Shown here: positions 30,636 through 39,468 of the stretch, piece by piece
Position numbering within the stretch: position 1 is the first letter of the stretch
How the letters are laid out: each line of letters opens with the position of its first letter
Notes under the pieces: generated by a model
Told to the model about the DNA's origin: nothing
Databases searched by the model: none
The model's input: the letters and a program-made list of their open reading frames with translations, nothing else
Made by a program: the position numbers and the translations under genes
Source: Skermanella rosea
GTDB taxonomy: Bacteria > Pseudomonadota > Alphaproteobacteria > Azospirillales > Azospirillaceae
DNA: 64,000 nucleotides
Assembly (NCBI RefSeq): GCF_016806835.2
Contig: NZ_CP086111.1
Coordinates: 798,001-862,000, forward strand
Reading direction: 5' to 3'

Positions 30636-31850
30636 TCAGCGGAAATAAGGCGCTCCGGGCAGCTTGGCGCCGGTCAGGTCGGCGCCCGCGAGGTCGGCGA
30701 GGTCGAGATTCGCCTCGCTGAGGTTGGCCGAGGCCAGCTGCGTGCCCACGAGATGGGCCCGGCGCAGGTCCGCCCCCAGCAGCGACGTCGCCCAGATCCG
30801 GCCGCTCGGCTTGCCGTTGCCGTCCAGGATCTGCGCGGGGCACAGCAGCGCGTCGTGCAGGTCCGCGCCGTTCAGGCGGGCGTAGCTGAGGTTGGCGCCG
30901 GACAGGTCGGCGCCGCTGAGGTTGGCGCCGGACAGGTCGGCGCCGGACAGGTCGGCCATGATCATCCTGGCGCCCGCCAGCAGGGCCTTGACCAGCGACG
31001 CTCCGCGCAGGGTGGCGCCGCTCAGGTTGACGTTGCGCAGGTCGACGCGGTTGAGGTCGGCGCCGTCCAGTTCGGCCCGGGCGCCCCGCGCGCCGCCGCT
31101 CTCGATCCAGCGCTCGTGGTTGTTGATCACCCGCTGGATCTCCAGCCCCAGGGTGTCCAGCATCTTGGTGAAATGAGCGCCCGCGAGGTCGGCATGGGTC
31201 AGGTCGCAGCCGGACAGGCGGGTGCCGACCAGGTCGGCGTTGTGGAACCGGGTGCCGGCCAGCGCCGCGCCGTCCAGGTTCGCGCCGCACAGGCGGCATT
31301 CCGACAGGTTCGTGCCGGTCAGGTTGGCTTCGCTGAGATCCGCATTCTGCAGGTTGCAGCCGGTCAGGTCCGCCCCGGTGAGGTCGGCCCGGCGCAGCGA
31401 CGCGGCGGTCAGGTCCGTCCGCGAGCACAGTCCCGCGGGCACCGGCAGGCCATGCCAGGGCGCGCGGGGCCTGGCCTGCGGATCCGGCGGGCCGTCGGCG
31501 GGAGCCATCAGGTTCCCCTCGCGCAGGTCGGCGTCCCGGAAATTGGCCCCGGCGCAGTCCGCCGAATGCAGCCGGGCGCCGCGCAGGTCGGCACCGGAAA
31601 GATCGGCGCCGCGCAGGTCGCAGTGGCGCAGGTCGACGCAGAACAGGTCGGAGCCGGACAGCCTTGCGCCCGCCAGGTTGGCCCTGGCAAGCTTGGCGCC
31701 GCGCAGCAGGGCGCCGCGCAGGTCGACATGGCAGAGATCCAGTCCCTCGAGGTTCGACAAGGAAAGATCGGCGCGGGTCCCGCCCGCCAGCCCCCTGACC
31801 CAGCGCGAGTGCCTGTCCAGAACATCCTGCAAGAATTCGGGCGTCATCAT
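30636..31850 (-). CDS. Pentapeptide-repeat protein
   Basis: A 404-residue protein composed almost entirely of A(D/N)LXX pentapeptides (for example ADLSGADLRGARLHSADCAG and NLSGADLSGANLSYARLNGA). These fold into a right-handed quadrilateral beta-helix. Repeats run from about residue 30 to 395, interrupted twice by non-repeat loops (around 110-150 and 235-265). There is no signal peptide or enzymatic domain. Functions in the family range from gyrase protection to scaffolding, so none can be assigned. The internal repetition makes the DNA itself quasi-repetitive, with frequent AGGTCGGCGCC-type words. Confidence 0.93.
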   Translation of the reverse strand: MMTPEFLQDVLDRHSRWVRGLAGGTRADLSLSNLEGLDLCHVDLRGALLRGAKLARANLAGARLSGSDLFCVDLRHCDLRGADLSGADLRGARLHSADCAGANFRDADLREGNLMAPADGPPDPQARPRAPWHGLPVPAGLCSRTDLTAASLRRADLTGADLTGCNLQNADLSEANLTGTNLSECRLCGANLDGAALAGTRFHNADLVGTRLSGCDLTHADLAGAHFTKMLDTLGLEIQRVINNHERWIESGGARGARAELDGADLNRVDLRNVNLSGATLRGASLVKALLAGARMIMADLSGADLSGANLSGADLSGANLSYARLNGADLHDALLCPAQILDGNGKPSGRIWATSLLGADLRRAHLVGTQLASANLSEANLDLADLAGADLTGAKLPGAPYFR

Positions 31851-32079
31851 CTTCCGTCGGCGGATCGTGGCACCAGGCGAGCATTCTGGTGGCCGCTCAT
31901 GCCTCGCGTGCAGGATGGCCGTAATTCATTACAGAACAATAAACCCTTATGACTCCAGGGTTGCCCGCGACGTCCGCCCCGTGGCCGCCGGGCTGCGGGG
32001 CGGGACAAATTTGGAACCAAGGTGCCTACCACTTCATTTAGGTGTATAGTCGTCCCGAAAGAGGCGTGGTGGAAAGTCG

Positions 32080-33759
32080 ATGAGAGTCCTTCTCCGTAGA
32101 GTCCTGGTCCTTTGCGCCCTCGGCGGCTGGCCCGGCGCGGCTCCCGCGCATGCGGTCGAGCCGTTCCTGCCGGCGCTGGCCGAGGCGACCGAAGCCGATG
32201 TCGCGATCGCGCGGCGGCTCAGCAAGGACGGCCCGCTCGAGGTGGACGGCCAGCGGCTGCGCAATCTTGCCGCGCTTCGCCGCTTCTATGCCGAGAGGGG
32301 CTTCGATCCGGCCTGGACCGACGGCGCCGGCCTTGCCCCCGCGGCACCCGGGCTGGTAGCGCTGGTCCGGCAGGCGGAGCGGGAAGGGCTGGAGCCGCAG
32401 CATTACCATCCCGACGCGATCGAGCGGCGGCAGGGCATGGCCGACGTGGCGACGCTGGCCGAACTGGACCTGCTGATCACCGACGCGGTCATGGAATACG
32501 CCGTCGACCTGCGCGCCGGACGCCTGACGCCCCGCCAGATCGCCGCGGAGCTTGCCGCGGTGCCGCCCCGCCTGGACCCGCAGGAGATCGCCCGGGCCGC
32601 CCTGGCGGCTCCTGACCTCGCCGCGTTCCTGACCGGCTTCACGCCGCCCCATCCGCAGTACGCGGCCCTGCGCGACGTGCTGAAGCGGTACCGGACGGTC
32701 GCGGCGGCGGGCGGCTGGCCCGCGGCGGGCGAGGGACCGGTGCTGAAGCCGGGCATGCGGGACGCCGGCGTGCCGGCCTTGCGGCGGCGCCTCGCCGCGA
32801 CCGGCGACTATGCCGGCAAGGACCTCTCCTCCACGCTGTACGACGCTCCCCTGGAGGCGGCGGTGAAGCGGTTCCAGTCCTACAACGGCCTCAGCCAGGA
32901 CGGCGTGGTCGGCGCCTCGACGCGGGCGGCTCTCAACGTCCCGGCGGCCCGGCGGGTCGGCCAGATCATCGCCAACATGGAGCGCTGGCGCTGGATGGAG
33001 GATGACCTGGGCGAGCGGCACGTCATGGTGAACATACCCGGCTACACCCTCAAGGGCGTGGCGCCGGGGGTCGAGCCGCTGCGCATGCCCGTGATCGTCG
33101 GCACCGTGGAGCGGCCGACGCCGGTGTTCAGCCACCGCATCAACCATCTGGTGTTCAATCCGACCTGGACGATTCCGCCCACGGTCGCCCGCAACGACAT
33201 CCTGCCGAAGCTGATCCGCAATCCCGGCTACCTGAAGGAGCACGACATAACCCTGTACGAGAGCTGGGCGGCCGGCGCGCGGAAGCTCGACGCCCGGGGG
33301 ATCGACTGGCGGAGCGTCGGGTCCAGGATCACCCGTTACCGGATGCGCCAGGATCCGGGACCGAAGAACTCGTTGGGACAGGTCAAGTTCATGTTCCCCA
33401 ACGATTTCGACGTCTACCTGCACGACACCCCGGCGCGCGACAAGTTCAGCCGCAACGCCCGCGGCCTGTCGTCGGGCTGCGTCCGCGTCGGCGACCCCGA
33501 CGCCCTGGCCCGGTTCCTGATGGAAGGCATGGCGGACTGGACGGAAGAGCGGCGCCGGCAGGTGCTCGACGCCGGGGAGACGAAGACCGTCTGGCTGCGG
33601 CAATCGATCCCGGTCCACCTGACGTACCAGACCGTCTTCGTCGATGACGCCGGCCGGACCCAGTTCCGGGAGGATATCTATGACCGCGACGGCGCCTTCA
33701 TGAACGCCCTGATGAAGCGGCTGCCGACCCAGCAGACCGTGGCGCAGGCGGTGGACTGA
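32080..33759 (+). CDS. L,D-transpeptidase (YcbB/LdtD-like) with peptidoglycan-binding domain
   Basis: A 559-residue periplasmic enzyme that probably makes 3-3 crosslinks in peptidoglycan. The signal peptide is MRVLLRRVLVLCALGGWPGA... ending near AHA (residue 25). An N-terminal scaffold domain (FYAERGFDPAWTDGAGL) is followed by a peptidoglycan-binding domain at about 225-290 (PALRRRLAATGDYAGKD, AVKRFQSYNGLSQDGVVGAS). The YkuD catalytic domain (about 315-500) has YLHDTPARDKFSRNARGLSS followed by GCVRV; the cysteine is the nucleophile and the histidine its partner. Length and order match E. coli LdtD. The next gene, a DUF882 protein, is a frequent companion. Confidence 0.93.
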   Translation: MRVLLRRVLVLCALGGWPGAAPAHAVEPFLPALAEATEADVAIARRLSKDGPLEVDGQRLRNLAALRRFYAERGFDPAWTDGAGLAPAAPGLVALVRQAEREGLEPQHYHPDAIERRQGMADVATLAELDLLITDAVMEYAVDLRAGRLTPRQIAAELAAVPPRLDPQEIARAALAAPDLAAFLTGFTPPHPQYAALRDVLKRYRTVAAAGGWPAAGEGPVLKPGMRDAGVPALRRRLAATGDYAGKDLSSTLYDAPLEAAVKRFQSYNGLSQDGVVGASTRAALNVPAARRVGQIIANMERWRWMEDDLGERHVMVNIPGYTLKGVAPGVEPLRMPVIVGTVERPTPVFSHRINHLVFNPTWTIPPTVARNDILPKLIRNPGYLKEHDITLYESWAAGARKLDARGIDWRSVGSRITRYRMRQDPGPKNSLGQVKFMFPNDFDVYLHDTPARDKFSRNARGLSSGCVRVGDPDALARFLMEGMADWTEERRRQVLDAGETKTVWLRQSIPVHLTYQTVFVDDAGRTQFREDIYDRDGAFMNALMKRLPTQQTVAQAVD

Positions 33760-33994
33760 TCGGCCCCGCGCCGGCCGCCCCGGCGCGTCCCGCCCGCGCC
33801 GGAAGATGCGGCGCCGCCGCCATGTCTCGAAATGGTCACTCCGCGGCCGCTGGAATATAGCGGTATCAGCGGCTTATCCCGTGTATGTAAACCTTTGCTT
33901 AACCCGCCCCGGCAATGCTGGGGCCGTCGCGCCAACATATTGATGCGGTCGCCGGGTTTTATTTGGATTTGCAGGTGTTTTCGCTGGGGGCGGG

Positions 33995-34576
33995 ATGATG
34001 CGGGATGAGCGCGCGGAGCAGGGCCGGGCAAGCATGGTCGGGCGTCGTTCATTCCTCTGCTTCGGTGTCGCCACCGCCGCTTCCGTCATCCTGGATCCCG
34101 TGCAGGCCCTGGCCGCGAGCCGGGTCGCCCCGCCCCGGCGGGTGTCGCTCCTGAACACCCACACCGGCGAGCGGCTCACCGCGGAATACTGGAACCGGGG
34201 GCGCTACCAGCGCGACGCGCTGCGGGCCATCGACAGGATCCTGCGGGACCACCGCACCGATGCGGTTCACCCGATCGATCCCGGGCTGCTGGACACTATC
34301 CATGCGCTGCATTCCCGGCTCGGCGCCCGCGCGCCGCTCCACGTGATCTCCGGCTACCGCTCGCCCGAAACCAACGAGATGCTGCGGGAAACCGGCGGCG
34401 GCGGGGTCGCGCGGAGCAGTTTCCACATGCGCGGGATGGCGATCGACATCCGGGTGCCGGGGACCGACACCCGGATGGTCAGGCGGGCGGCGCTGCGCCT
34501 GCGGGCAGGGGGCGTCGGCTTCTATCCCCAAAGCGATTTCGTCCATCTGGATGTCGGGCCGGTCCGCTCCTGGTGA
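33995..34576 (+). CDS. DUF882 / M15-like peptidase, exported (YcbK-like)
   Basis: A 193-residue protein of the DUF882 (YcbK) family, related to peptidase M15 zinc D-Ala-D-Ala peptidases. A twin-arginine-type signal is visible (GRRSFLCFGVATAASVILDP). The mature domain has HVISGYRSPETNEMLRETGG, SSFHMRGMAIDIRVPG (ligands His and Asp) and SDFVHLDVGPVRSW (His ligand). In E. coli, ycbK follows ycbB, the same order as here, so the pair probably cooperates in cell-wall maturation (inference). The start may be any of ATG 33995, 33998 or 34034; all precede the signal. An intrinsic terminator lies 12 bases after the stop. Confidence 0.9.
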   Translation: MMRDERAEQGRASMVGRRSFLCFGVATAASVILDPVQALAASRVAPPRRVSLLNTHTGERLTAEYWNRGRYQRDALRAIDRILRDHRTDAVHPIDPGLLDTIHALHSRLGARAPLHVISGYRSPETNEMLRETGGGGVARSSFHMRGMAIDIRVPGTDTRMVRRAALRLRAGGVGFYPQSDFVHLDVGPVRSW

Positions 34577-34587
34577 CGATGGCGGTC

Positions 34588-34620
34588 GCGGCATACCCGA
34601 AGTAGTTCTGCCGCTTTTTT
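34588..34620 (+). terminator. Intrinsic terminator after the DUF882 gene
   Basis: GCGGCA (34588-34593) pairs with TGCCGC (34609-34614), followed by six T residues (34615-34620). The loop is 15 bases. It is 12 bases past the stop codon, the clearest T-run terminator in this part of the window. Confidence 0.8.
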
Positions 34621-34644
34621 CATCATCGAACCAAGTGTTTGGCT

Positions 34645-34662
34645 GATAGAACCCGTTCTATC
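34645..34662. promoter_or_regulatory. Perfect palindrome GATAGAAC-CC-GTTCTATC
   Basis: An 18-bp perfect inverted repeat in an intergenic region, typical in size of an operator for a dimeric regulator. It lies 25 bases beyond the DUF882 terminator and about 420 bases before the deacetylase start. No regulator gene is adjacent. Confidence 0.5.
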
Positions 34663-35084
34663 GAAAGATGAATCGAGGACGGATGCTTCATGTCATTCGT
34701 GCAGACCCGTGCCCGCGTTCCGCGCGCAAGGGGAACGCGTCGCGCCGAAGGCTAATGCTGCTTGGTGCTTTCCACCTATTACTCAGAGAACGGTAGCGTA
34801 TTGGAATATTTTGTATCAAAATTATGTTCCGGCCGAAGTAAACTTTGTGGCTTGCTCCCCCGAAATAAAAAGCATGAGCAGCGGGAGCAAACGTTTTCGG
34901 CGATCGGGGTAACCGAATTTCTTCCGGCTGTTGGCCCTGGTAGGGCCACGTTGGCGCTTTAAGTGAAATTATGGGTACTTGGTCATTTCCTCCTACGAAA
35001 GCAATGTATTGCCTCATGGAGGGGGGACAGAAAGCTGTTTTCGTGGTTGTCTAGGCAGGCATTTTCAGCCCAGGGGAACATTCG

Positions 35085-36125
35085 TTGGGTAAATTCATCA
35101 TCACAATAGATACAGAGGGCGACAACATATGGAACGGCCCGCGTGAAACCACGACGCGCAATGCGACGTACCTTCCGCGCTTCCAGGACCTTTGCGAGCG
35201 GCACGGGCTGAAGCCGACATACCTGGTGAACCATGAGATGGCCGTTTCCCCGGCCTTCGTCGAATTCGGCCGGGACGTCCTGGCACGGGGCCAGGGCGAG
35301 ATCGGCATGCACCTGCACGCGTGGGACTCCCCGCCGTCGGTGCCGCTCACCGAGAACGACCACAAGTACAAGCCGTACCTGATCGAGTATCCGGTCGAGG
35401 TCATGAGGGCCAAGATCGACTACATGACCAAGCTGCTGCAGGACGTCTTCGACACGCCGATCACCAGCCACCGTGCCGGCCGGTGGGCGATGAACGAGAC
35501 CTATGCCGGCATCCTGATCGACCAGGGCTACCTGGCCGACTGCTCGGTGACGCCGCATGTGGACTGGAGGGGGACCGCGGGTAATCCGGCCGGCAAGGGC
35601 GGCACCAACTACCAGGGCTATCCCGGCGTTCCCTATTTCGTCGATCCCGCCGATCTCGGCCGGCCGGGCCAGTCGCAGCTTCTCGAAGTGCCGATGACCG
35701 TGTCCAAGCGCCTGCCCCTGGCGCTGCGCGACGTCTTCGACGGCTACCTCCAGCAGGGCGGCCTTCCGGTCCGCCTGCTGAACCGGATGATGAAGAACCA
35801 CTGGCTGCGCCCGAACGGCCGGAACGGCGCCGACATGGTGAGCCTTGTGCGGTCCGAGGCTGCGGTCGGCGCCGCCCATGTGGAATTCATGCTGCACTCC
35901 TCCGAGTTCATGCCGGGGGGCAGCCCGACGTTCCGCGACGCCGAGGCGATCGAGCGGCTCTACGCCGACATCGATGCCGTCTTCGCCGAGGGCGCCGCTT
36001 TGTTCGAGGGTGCCACCCTGGCCGAGTTCCGGTCGAGCTTCGCCACGGCGGTGCAGCCGGTCCCCGATCCGATCGAGGCGATGGCCTCGGGCGGCAACGT
36101 GGTTATTGATGGCTTAAGGAGTTGA
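35085..36125 (+). CDS. Polysaccharide deacetylase-like protein (NodB superfamily)
   Basis: A 346-residue CE4-like protein without a signal peptide, so probably cytoplasmic. The start is a TTG with AGGGGA seven bases upstream; no better start exists. KFIITIDTEGDNIWNG supplies the metal-ligand acidic pair. GEIGMHLHAWDSPP supplies the histidines, and ITSHRAGRWAMNETYAGILI the later motif. The C-terminal HVEFMLHSSEFMPGGSPTF carries the histidine of the family's last motif. The closest types act in lipid- or exopolysaccharide-related sugar modification. The AT-rich upstream segment and rare start codon suggest low or regulated expression. Confidence 0.85.
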   Translation: MGKFIITIDTEGDNIWNGPRETTTRNATYLPRFQDLCERHGLKPTYLVNHEMAVSPAFVEFGRDVLARGQGEIGMHLHAWDSPPSVPLTENDHKYKPYLIEYPVEVMRAKIDYMTKLLQDVFDTPITSHRAGRWAMNETYAGILIDQGYLADCSVTPHVDWRGTAGNPAGKGGTNYQGYPGVPYFVDPADLGRPGQSQLLEVPMTVSKRLPLALRDVFDGYLQQGGLPVRLLNRMMKNHWLRPNGRNGADMVSLVRSEAAVGAAHVEFMLHSSEFMPGGSPTFRDAEAIERLYADIDAVFAEGAALFEGATLAEFRSSFATAVQPVPDPIEAMASGGNVVIDGLRS

Positions 36126-36187
36126 CCTCTACGGTATAGTCCATCAGGAATGGTGGACCGGCTCGGCCGGGGCAGGATGAGGACGGC

Positions 36188-37996
36188 ATGGATACTCTCT
36201 TCGTCGCTCTGAAGCGCGGCTTTCTCGCCGGTACCATCGCGGGTCTCCTCGCCGTCGGCGGGCTTCCGGCCCGGGCGACGGCGGCGCAGGCGGGGACCGA
36301 TGCCCGCCTGTCCGCCGAGACCCTGGCAGCGGTGACGACGGTCACCGGCAGCTATCTCGCCGGCCGGCACGCGCAGCAGACCGACGACTGGGCCGCCGCG
36401 GCCGAATTCATGGGGCGGGCGCTCGCCAGCGATCCCGGCAACCTGGCGCTGCTGCGGCGGACCTACCTGCTGCAGCTGGGCGACGGACGGATCGGCGACG
36501 CCGCCGACCTGGCGCGCCGGCTGACCTCGGTGGAACCCGGCAATCATCTGGCGGCGACCCTGCTGGCGGCGGACGACGTGATCGCCGGCCGCTTCGCGGA
36601 GGCGCAGGCGCGGCTCGCCGGCGGCACCGACGACGCGCTGGCCCGCTATGTCGAACCGATCATGCTGGCCTGGATCGCCGTCGGCCGGGGCGACCTGTCG
36701 GCCGCCTGGTCCGCGCTGGAACCCATGTCCAAGGCCCAGGGCTTCGCAGTCCTCCACAACTTCCACGCCGGCCTGATCGCGGAGCATGCCGGCGACGCCG
36801 TCGCCGCCGAGAGCTGGTTCCTGAAGGCGATCGGCGCCGGGGCGCCGCTGCGGATCGTCCAGACCGTCGGAGGCTTCTTCGAGCGCGCCGGACGGCCGGA
36901 GGAGGCCCGCGCCCTCTATGGGAAATTCATCGCCGACAATCCCGGCACCCTGCTGCTCCAGGCCGACCTGGACCGGCTGGCGCGCGGCGAGAAGCCCGCG
37001 CCGACCGTCGCCGACCCTCGCCAGGGCATCGCCGAGGCGCTGTTCGACATCGGGAGCGCGCTGAACCAGGAAGGGGCCGGCGAGTTGGCGTTGATGTACG
37101 GCCGCATCGCGGTCCATCTGCGCGCCGACCTGCCGCTGGCCCGCCTGATGATCGGCGACATCCTGGCCCAGCGCACCCGCTACGAGGCGGCGCTGGCGGA
37201 ATATTCCGCGGTCGGCGGCGGCGACGGGCTGCGCTGGACCGCCCGGCTGCGCAGCGCCGGCCTGCTGGAGAAGCTGGGCCGGACCGACGAGGCGGTGGCC
37301 CTGCTGGACGCCATGGCCGCCGAACGGCCCGAGCGGGCCGACGCGCTGATCGAGCTGGGCGACGTGCAGCGCGGGGCGGAGCGGTTCGACCAGGCGATCG
37401 CCGCCTATGACGCGGCGCTGGAACGGCTGGGCGAGCCGCAGGCGCGCCACTGGCTGCTCTACTACACGCGCGCGATCTCCTACGACAAGACCAAGCGCTG
37501 GACCGAGGCCGAGCGGGACCTCCAGCGGGCGCTGGAACTGTCCCCCGACCAGCCGCTGCTGCTCAACTACCTGGGATATTCCTGGATCGACCGCGGCGTG
37601 AACCTGGACCGCGGCCGGTCCATGATCGAGCGGGCGGTGCAGCTGAAGCCGTCCGACGGCTACATCATCGACAGTCTGGGCTGGGCGCTCTACCGCCTGG
37701 GCGATTTCGGCGGCGCCGTCACCCACCTGGAGCGCGCGGTGGAGCTGAAGCCGCTCGACCCGACCATCAACGACCATCTGGGCGACGCCTACTGGCAGGT
37801 AGGCCGCCGGGCGGAGGCGCGGTTCCAGTGGCGCCGCGCGCTTCAGAACGCCGAGGAGCCCGAACTGGCCAAGACGATCCAGGCCAAGCTCGACAACGGG
37901 CTGCCCCGGCACCAGACCGCCGCCGACCTGAACGCGCCCGCTCCGCAGTCCCCGGCTCCCCAGGGTCCCGCGCAAGGCCAGCCCGCCGCCCGATGA
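36188..37996 (+). CDS. Exported TPR-repeat protein
   Basis: A 602-residue protein with an N-terminal signal (FLAGTIAGLLAVGGLPARAT). Tetratricopeptide repeats run through most of the rest: AAEFMGRALASDPGNLALLR, WTEAERDLQRALELSPDQPL and AVTHLERAVELKPLDPTIND are typical units. Similar alphaproteobacterial proteins sit just upstream of ispE; their role is not established, but they are thought to be envelope scaffolds. The final 35 residues are Pro/Ala/Gln-rich. Its stop overlaps the ispE start as ATGA, so the two are cotranscribed and translationally coupled. Confidence 0.88.
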   Translation: MDTLFVALKRGFLAGTIAGLLAVGGLPARATAAQAGTDARLSAETLAAVTTVTGSYLAGRHAQQTDDWAAAAEFMGRALASDPGNLALLRRTYLLQLGDGRIGDAADLARRLTSVEPGNHLAATLLAADDVIAGRFAEAQARLAGGTDDALARYVEPIMLAWIAVGRGDLSAAWSALEPMSKAQGFAVLHNFHAGLIAEHAGDAVAAESWFLKAIGAGAPLRIVQTVGGFFERAGRPEEARALYGKFIADNPGTLLLQADLDRLARGEKPAPTVADPRQGIAEALFDIGSALNQEGAGELALMYGRIAVHLRADLPLARLMIGDILAQRTRYEAALAEYSAVGGGDGLRWTARLRSAGLLEKLGRTDEAVALLDAMAAERPERADALIELGDVQRGAERFDQAIAAYDAALERLGEPQARHWLLYYTRAISYDKTKRWTEAERDLQRALELSPDQPLLLNYLGYSWIDRGVNLDRGRSMIERAVQLKPSDGYIIDSLGWALYRLGDFGGAVTHLERAVELKPLDPTINDHLGDAYWQVGRRAEARFQWRRALQNAEEPELAKTIQAKLDNGLPRHQTAADLNAPAPQSPAPQGPAQGQPAAR

Positions 37997-38877
37997 ACTC
38001 CGACCAATCCTCGATCGTCGAGCACGCCCCGGCGAAGCTGAACCTGTACCTGCATGTGCTCGGCCGCCGCCCCGACGGCTACCACGAACTGGACAGCCTG
38101 GTCGCCTTCGCCGACATCCGGGACACCGTGACGATCCGCCCGGCCGACCGCCTGACGCTGGAGATCGACGGCCCCTTCGCGCCCGCCCTGGCCGGGGAGG
38201 CCGCCGGCGACAACCTGGTGACCCGGGCCGCCGTCCTGCTCGCGCGCGCGCTCGGTCGGGACGAGCCCGGCGCCGCGATCACCCTGACCAAACGCCTGCC
38301 GGTCGCGTCCGGCATCGGCGGCGGATCGGCCGACGCCGCCGCCTGCCTGCGCGCCCTTGCGCGGCTGTGGGCCATCGGCGCGGACGATGCCCGGCTGGCA
38401 CCGATCGCCGCCCGGCTGGGGGCCGACGTGCCGGTCTGCCTCAGCGGCAGGCCCGCCTATTTCGGCGGGATCGGCGACATCGTGGATCCGGCGCCGCCGC
38501 TGCCGTCCTGCGCCGTGGTGCTGGTCAATCCCGGAACGCCGCTGGCGACCCCGGCGGTGTTCAAGGCCCGGAGCGGCCCGTTCTCCCTCCCGGCCCGCTT
38601 CGAGGGGGAGCCGCCGGCCGACGCCGCGGCCCTGGTGGCGCTGCTGGCCGCCCGGGGCAACGATCTGACCGCCCCGGCGCGGACCCTGGTCCCCGCCATC
38701 GCCGAGGTGCTGGAAGCGCTGGACCGGACGCCGGGCTGCCTGCTCGCCCGCCTGTCGGGCAGCGGCGCCACCTGCTTCGCGCTCTATGCCGACCGGGACG
38801 AAGCCGCCGCGGCGGCCGCCGGCCTGGAGAGCGACCATCCCGGATGGTGGGTGCGGGCGGGCGGGCTGCTGGCCTGA
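37993..38877 (+). CDS. ispE: 4-diphosphocytidyl-2-C-methyl-D-erythritol kinase
   Basis: Phosphorylates CDP-methylerythritol in the non-mevalonate isoprenoid pathway. The 294-residue GHMP kinase has HAPAKLNLYLHVLGRRPDGY at the N-terminus. The ATP-binding motif PVASGIGGGSADAAACL is at residues about 102-118, and the C-terminal LARLSGSGATCFALY is in place. It starts at the ATG overlapping the stop of the TPR gene; an earlier in-frame codon would extend into that gene with no family support. Confidence 0.96.
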   Translation: MNSDQSSIVEHAPAKLNLYLHVLGRRPDGYHELDSLVAFADIRDTVTIRPADRLTLEIDGPFAPALAGEAAGDNLVTRAAVLLARALGRDEPGAAITLTKRLPVASGIGGGSADAAACLRALARLWAIGADDARLAPIAARLGADVPVCLSGRPAYFGGIGDIVDPAPPLPSCAVVLVNPGTPLATPAVFKARSGPFSLPARFEGEPPADAAALVALLAARGNDLTAPARTLVPAIAEVLEALDRTPGCLLARLSGSGATCFALYADRDEAAAAAAGLESDHPGWWVRAGGLLA

Positions 38878-38891
38878 GAGGCTTTTCTTTT

Positions 38892-38928
38892 CCGGTTCTT
38901 CACGATTGGCCCGGTTCTTCACGATTGG
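38892..38928. repeat. 18-bp tandem duplication
   Basis: CCGGTTCTTCACGATTGG occurs twice (38892-38909 and 38911-38928) with one base between. It lies between ispE and the FliL-like gene and could place two copies of a binding site upstream of that gene; alternatively it is a replication slip. Confidence 0.85.
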
Positions 38929-38990
38929 TAAGCCCGTGCCGGTGTATGGAGGGGGCCGGTAACCCGATCCCTTCCGACGACGGTGCGTCC

Positions 38991-39419
38991 ATGAGCGATT
39001 TCGTGAAGTTCCTGCGCGCGGGCCTCGTCCTCGCGGGCATCCTGGCTTGCGCCGCCCCCGCATCCGAGGCCCAGGCGTCCGAGAAGAAGGAAGGCCCGGT
39101 CTCGCTCAGCGTGCCGATCACCAACCTGACGCTGCCCCTGCTGCTGGAGGACCGCAGCATGGTCGGCCGCCTCGACCTCGTCCTGGATGTCCAGGCGACC
39201 GATGCCGCCGCCGTGACCCGGATCGAGGAGCAGCTCCCCCGCATCCGCGACCTGCTGCTGACCCGCGTCACGCCGGCGCCGATCCCCGGCAGCAGCAACG
39301 TTTCGGCGCAGACGCTGACCGAGATGAAGAGCCGTATCCTGGCCCTGCTGCGCGAAGTGGTCGGGGCCGACGCGGTGAAGGCCGTCTACATCGTCAAGGC
39401 GATGACCCGGCGGAGCTGA
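38991..39419 (+). CDS. FliL-like exported/membrane protein
   Basis: A 142-residue protein with a hydrophobic N-terminus (FLRAGLVLAGILACAAPASE). The remainder resembles the periplasmic domain of FliL: VSLSVPITNLTLPLLLEDRS, GRLDLVLDVQATDAAAVTRI and LTEMKSRILALLREVVGADA. FliL normally modulates the flagellar stator; here no flagellar gene is adjacent, so this may be a paralogue with another role. The ATG at 38991 has only a weak ribosome site; an in-frame ATG at 38946 is an alternative. It is convergent with metQ. Confidence 0.7.
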   Translation: MSDFVKFLRAGLVLAGILACAAPASEAQASEKKEGPVSLSVPITNLTLPLLLEDRSMVGRLDLVLDVQATDAAAVTRIEEQLPRIRDLLLTRVTPAPIPGSSNVSAQTLTEMKSRILALLREVVGADAVKAVYIVKAMTRRS

Positions 39420-39468
39420 ACCGCCCGACGGATCACCCGCCCGTCCGCCCGCCTGTCTACCGGGAGGG

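Larger units (their letters stand above)
34577..35084. other. 508-bp AT-richer intergenic segment
   Basis: It contains the terminator at 34588-34620, a perfect 8-2-8 palindrome at 34645-34662 and a perfect inverted repeat ATTTTG-TAT-CAAAAT at 34808-34822. The sequence from about 34780 to 35060 is much richer in A+T than the flanking genes. Short frames on both strands lack ribosome sites and motifs. I interpret it as the regulatory region of the polysaccharide deacetylase gene, possibly with foreign sequence. Confidence 0.6.

Noticed and set aside
34688-35017. Small genes in the AT-rich gap on either strand
   Set aside because: No ribosome sites, weak composition and no motifs; more likely regulatory sequence.
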